The translations under genes were made by a program, and so were the position numbers. 52,065 nt of DNA. It comes from Marinitenerispora sediminis (GTDB lineage Bacteria > Actinomycetota > Actinomycetes > Streptosporangiales > Streptosporangiaceae). This document shows positions 49,723-52,065 of the stretch, one piece after another (the first letter of the stretch is position 1; each line of letters opens with the position of its first letter). Location: positions 1-52,065 of the forward strand of contig NZ_QEIO01000020.1 of the NCBI RefSeq assembly GCF_003336425.1, written 5' to 3'. The notes beneath the pieces were generated by a model. That model saw nothing but the letters and a program-made list of their open reading frames with translations, did not search any database and was not told the origin of the DNA.

Positions 49723-50470
49723 GGCCACCGACCTGAGCGTCCGGTTCGGCTCGACGGTCGCCGTCGACGGGGTCAGCCTGACACTGCCGGACGGGCCGTC
49801 CGGGCTCGGTCTGATCGGCGAGAGCGGATCGGGCAAGTCCACGGTCGGGCGGGCGCTGCTGCGCCTGGTCCGCCCGACCGGCGGCAGCGTCCGGTTCGAC
49901 GGCGAGGACGTGCTCGCCATGCGGCAGCTGCGCCCCTACCGGCAGGCCGTGCAGGTGGTGCTGCAGGACACCGAGGGCGCGCTCAGTCCGCGCATGCGGA
50001 TCGGCGCGGCGATCGCGGAGGTGCTGCGCACGCACCGCCTGGTGCCGCGCGCGGCCGAGCGGGACCGCGTGGTGGAGCTGCTCACCGACGTGGGGCTGGC
50101 GGCGGAGCACGCCGAGCGCTACCCGCACCAGCTCTCCGGTGGCCAGCGGCAGCGGGTCGCGATCGCCCGCGCACTCGCGGTGCGGCCGCGCGTGCTCATC
50201 CTGGACGAGCCGACGAGCGCGCTGGACGTGACCGTCCAGGCGCGGGTGCTCGACCTGTTCGAGCGGCTGCGCGAGGAGCACCGGCTCGCCTACCTGCTGA
50301 TCTCGCACGACCTCGCGGTGGTGGAGCGGTTGTGCGAGCGCACCGCCGTGATGTACCGCGGCCGGATCGTCGAGGAGGGGCCGACGGAGCAGGTGCTGCA
50401 CGACCCGCGGAACGACTACACGCGGACGCTGCGCGACGCCGTCCCGCGGCTGCCGGAGGCAGCGGGCTGA
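49715..50470 (+). CDS. ABC importer ATPase, DppF type
   Basis: A 251-residue ATPase: Walker [41 protein letters not shown], signature [20 protein letters not shown], Walker [21 protein letters not shown] and [11 protein letters not shown]. It is short because the Cys-rich C-terminal domain is missing. The ATG at 49715 is preferred over the GTG at 49706 because GGAGG (49702-49706) is correctly spaced for the ATG and would overlap the GTG. It overlaps the DppD gene by eight bases and is the last gene of the importer operon. Confidence 0.9.
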   Translation: MLEATDLSVRFGSTVAVDGVSLTLPDGPSGLGLIGESGSGKSTVGRALLRLVRPTGGSVRFDGEDVLAMRQLRPYRQAVQVVLQDTEGALSPRMRIGAAIAEVLRTHRLVPRAAERDRVVELLTDVGLAAEHAERYPHQLSGGQRQRVAIARALAVRPRVLILDEPTSALDVTVQARVLDLFERLREEHRLAYLLISHDLAVVERLCERTAVMYRGRIVEEGPTEQVLHDPRNDYTRTLRDAVPRLPEAAG

Positions 50471-50474
50471 GCCT

Positions 50475-50507
50475 GCCGCGCGCGGTCCGACGCGGGCCGC
50501 GCGCGGC
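50475..50507 (+). terminator. Terminator hairpin after the importer operon
   Basis: GCCGCGCGCGG (50475-50485) pairs with CCGCGCGCGGC (50497-50507), starting five bases after the last ATPase gene. Confidence 0.65.
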
Positions 50508-50555
50508 GCTCCGCCACGGCCCGTGCCGCGAGGGTCTGTCCCGCGGGCGCCCGGA

Positions 50556-50568
50556 TACGCTGGCCCCG
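50556..50568 (+). promoter_or_regulatory. Leaderless promoter of O-methyltransferase gene
   Basis: TACGCT at 50556-50561 with six bases to the GTG at 50568 and no Shine-Dalgarno sequence. Confidence 0.55.
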
Positions 50569-51227
50569 TGACACGGAGCAGCGAGCACCTCAGCCCCGAA
50601 CTCCACGACTACGTCGTCGCGCACAGTGCGCCGGTGGACGGCGTCCTCCGCGACCTCGTCGCCGAGACCGAGCGCCGCTTCCCCGCCCAGGTGGGCCTGC
50701 AGATCGGCCCCGAGCAGGGCGGGTTCATGACGCTGTTCACCCGGCTGATCGGCGCGCGCGACGCCGTGGAGGTCGGTACGTTCACCGGATACTCCTCCAT
50801 CTGCGTGGCCCGCGGCCTCCCCGAGGACGGCACCCTGCTCGCCTGCGATGTCAGCGAGGAGTGGACGTCCGTGGCCCGCCGCTACTGGGACCGCGCCGGC
50901 GTCGCGGGGAAGGTGACCCTGCGCCTCGGCCCGGCGATCGACACCCTGCGTGCCCTCCCCGCGGAGCCGCTCTTCGACCTGGCGTTCATCGACGCCGACA
51001 AGGAGGGCTACATCGCCTACTGGGAGGAACTGGTCCCCCGTATCCGGCCGGGCGGCGCGCTGCTGGTGGACAACACGCTGTCCCACGGCAGGGTCGTCGA
51101 CCCGTCCGTCACGCTGCCGTCAGTGGAGGGCATCCGCGCGTTCAACGCCCACGCCCGGGACGACGACCGGGTGGAGCAGGTCCTGCTGCCGATCGGGGAC
51201 GGCCTGACGGTGGCCCGCCGGAGGTGA
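50568..51227 (+). CDS. SAM-dependent O-methyltransferase (class I, COMT-like)
   Basis: A 219-residue member of the Mg2+-dependent small-molecule O-methyltransferase family (Methyltransf_3, like CCoAOMT). It has IGPEQGGFMTLFTRLIGARD, SAM motif I AVEVGTFTGYSSICVARGLP, LLACDVSEEWTSVARRYWDR, the metal and SAM residues in FDLAFIDADKEGYIAYWEEL, and GGALLVDNTLSHGRVVD with the Asp-Asn metal pair. The substrate is probably a catechol-like compound but cannot be told from sequence. The GTG at 50568 is set by the leaderless promoter. Confidence 0.92.
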   Translation: MTRSSEHLSPELHDYVVAHSAPVDGVLRDLVAETERRFPAQVGLQIGPEQGGFMTLFTRLIGARDAVEVGTFTGYSSICVARGLPEDGTLLACDVSEEWTSVARRYWDRAGVAGKVTLRLGPAIDTLRALPAEPLFDLAFIDADKEGYIAYWEELVPRIRPGGALLVDNTLSHGRVVDPSVTLPSVEGIRAFNAHARDDDRVEQVLLPIGDGLTVARRR

Positions 51228-51269
51228 CGGCGGGGCGGTTCCTTGACCGCCGCGCAGTCCGACTCGCCA

Positions 51270-51420
51270 TGTTCGCCAATGGCGCGTCATGAGTTCATGG
51301 ACATCGGCCTCTCCGCCTCCCATGCACGCGATCGTTTCTCCGAGAGAGTCGACCGCGCGGTCCAGGCGGAGAGATCGCTTCACCAGTTCGGTAAACCAGC
51401 GCTGCGCCATTTCCATTGCC
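51270..51420 (-). pseudogene. Possible IS630-type transposase relic
   Basis: On the minus strand AQRWFTELVKRSLRLDRAVD, followed by SLGETIA, resembles the VERWF.ELT..RLRR..HRSV..LE..I block of IS630 transposases. The rest of the element is not visible. The match is short and I cannot exclude chance. Confidence 0.3.
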
Positions 51421-51566
51421 GATAACATCACGGTGAGTTCCTACGCCACGACGGTCGGTAGCGAGATTCGGCCCCACCGAGGTTCCGCTGCCGCGTTCGG
51501 CTCAGGAGGAGCCCCGCCAGCCGCCTCCGCACCTACGGCGGCAACGGCCTACACCCGGAGGTCCGC

Positions 51567-51863
51567 GTGTCCGAGATGTACCTCGTCAGTGTGCCGTTCG
51601 ACGCGACGACGGAGATCTTCCCGAAACTCGAATGGCTCCGGGAGCAGGTCCCGGACAAGGCCGACGAGATTCGCCGCTTGGCCGTCCTGCTCAGCGAGTT
51701 CGGCGGCCGGGAGCAGCCGCTCCCGCTCTCACTGACCCAGGCGCAGCTCCTGGCGGCACCGGGCCTGTGGGGGATCCGCCGCCACGACTACGAGAACTTC
51801 CTCGCCCAGTGGAAGGCGCAGCTCATCGACCACGGGCGGGTGGACATCGGCGTGGTGCTCTAG
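51567..51863 (+). CDS. Hypothetical protein, 98 residues
   Basis: A soluble, mostly helical protein (EMYLVSVPFDATTEIFPKLE, LREQVPDKADEIRRLAVLLS and a C-terminal HDYENFLAQWKAQLIDHG). I do not recognise the family. The GTG at 51567 is preceded by GGAGG at a good distance, so it is likely expressed. Its TAG stop lies in CTAG directly joined to the IS5-type element, so the true C-terminus may have been cut off by that insertion. Confidence 0.6.
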   Translation: MSEMYLVSVPFDATTEIFPKLEWLREQVPDKADEIRRLAVLLSEFGGREQPLPLSLTQAQLLAAPGLWGIRRHDYENFLAQWKAQLIDHGRVDIGVVL

Positions 51864-52065
51864 GTTCTGTTTCTTGGAAGGTCCGCGGAGTGAGCCGGTG
51901 CTCTGGTACCGCGTGTCGACGTGGTCCGGCGCCATGAACCCACCGACGTCGAGGGGGCCTGCCCGCCCCCGCTCATGCCCGCCCATCCCCGCAAAGGCCA
52001 GCGGTGGGCCGACCACCGCGGAACCGTCAACGCCATCCTGTTCCGCGCCCGCACCAGGACGGGGA
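51861..52065 (+). mobile_element. Left end of an IS5-type insertion sequence, truncated by the window
   Basis: The sequence from the CTAG at 51860-51863 onward (GGTTCTGTTTCTTGG and so on) leads into a transposase start and runs off the window, so the element's right end cannot be seen. The end position next to a host stop codon repeats the pattern at 3333 and 13557. Confidence 0.55.
51921..52065 (+). CDS. IS5-family transposase, N-terminal fragment (runs off right edge)
   Basis: The visible 48 codons begin VVRRHEPTD and include HPRKGQRWADHRGTVNAILF and RARTRTG. This matches the N-terminal DUF4096-type domain of IS5-family transposases (typically RRHELTD...LLP...G.RW.DHR..VNGILFR.RTG). The Trp and Leu/Pro positions between TD and HPRK are disturbed (VEGACPPPLMPA), so the copy may be degraded. 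A GTG at 51921 is the plausible start; none of the catalytic Asp/Glu residues lie in the window. Confidence 0.6.
   Translation, partial: MVRRHEPTDVEGACPPPLMPAHPRKGQRWADHRGTVNAILFRARTRTG

Overview
The window is about 52 kb of very GC-rich DNA. The gene families, frequent GTG starts, F420-linked enzymes and candidate leaderless promoters point to a filamentous or soil actinobacterium. Nocardiopsaceae/Streptosporangiales is my best guess, but that is inferred from protein style and not from any database search. No rRNA, tRNA or CRISPR array was recognised.

Left part (1-7.05 kb): the tail of an unknown gene, a large ATPase-type LuxR regulator, then a decayed stretch (3.34-6.67 kb). That stretch holds nested transposase remnants (an IS982-type and two IS630-type), one intact small Cys-rich protein gene and a broken lipoprotein gene.

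Core block (7.2-27.2 kb): nadE and a GlnA2-type glutamine synthetase are divergent. They are followed by small conserved genes, a decayed F420 luciferase-like gene beside a TetR gene, an MFS exporter, panB, an intact F420 luciferase-like oxidoreductase, npdG (F420:NADP oxidoreductase) and map. Next comes a tightly coupled four-peptidase operon (M55 D-aminopeptidase, M20, S9, S66 LD-carboxypeptidase) with a peptidoglycan-binding-domain gene behind it.

Transport block (27.5-50.5 kb): an asymmetric pair of half-ABC transporters lies under a 16/19-match iron box, which suggests siderophore traffic. A translationally coupled 37-codon Pro-rich peptide gene and a protein-isoaspartate-methyltransferase-like gene follow. 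Two complete peptide-type ABC importers come next, one on each strand. The second is preceded by a PucR regulator, a DUF917 protein and a hydantoinase/oxoprolinase-family protein, which together look like an uptake and breakdown locus for a cyclic amide, hydantoin-like compound or peptide.

Right end (50.5-52.07 kb): an O-methyltransferase, a small hypothetical gene and the truncated start of an IS5-type transposase.

The most notable observations are: (1) three IS ends that each abut a CTAG forming the stop codon of the neighbouring gene; (2) two half-ABC transporters whose degenerate ATPase motifs complement each other, under an iron box; (3) the peptide plus methyltransferase pair; (4) the PucR-DUF917-hydantoinase-importer locus with a clear operator; (5) the D-peptide/LD-peptidase operon; (6) a recurrent leaderless promoter layout.
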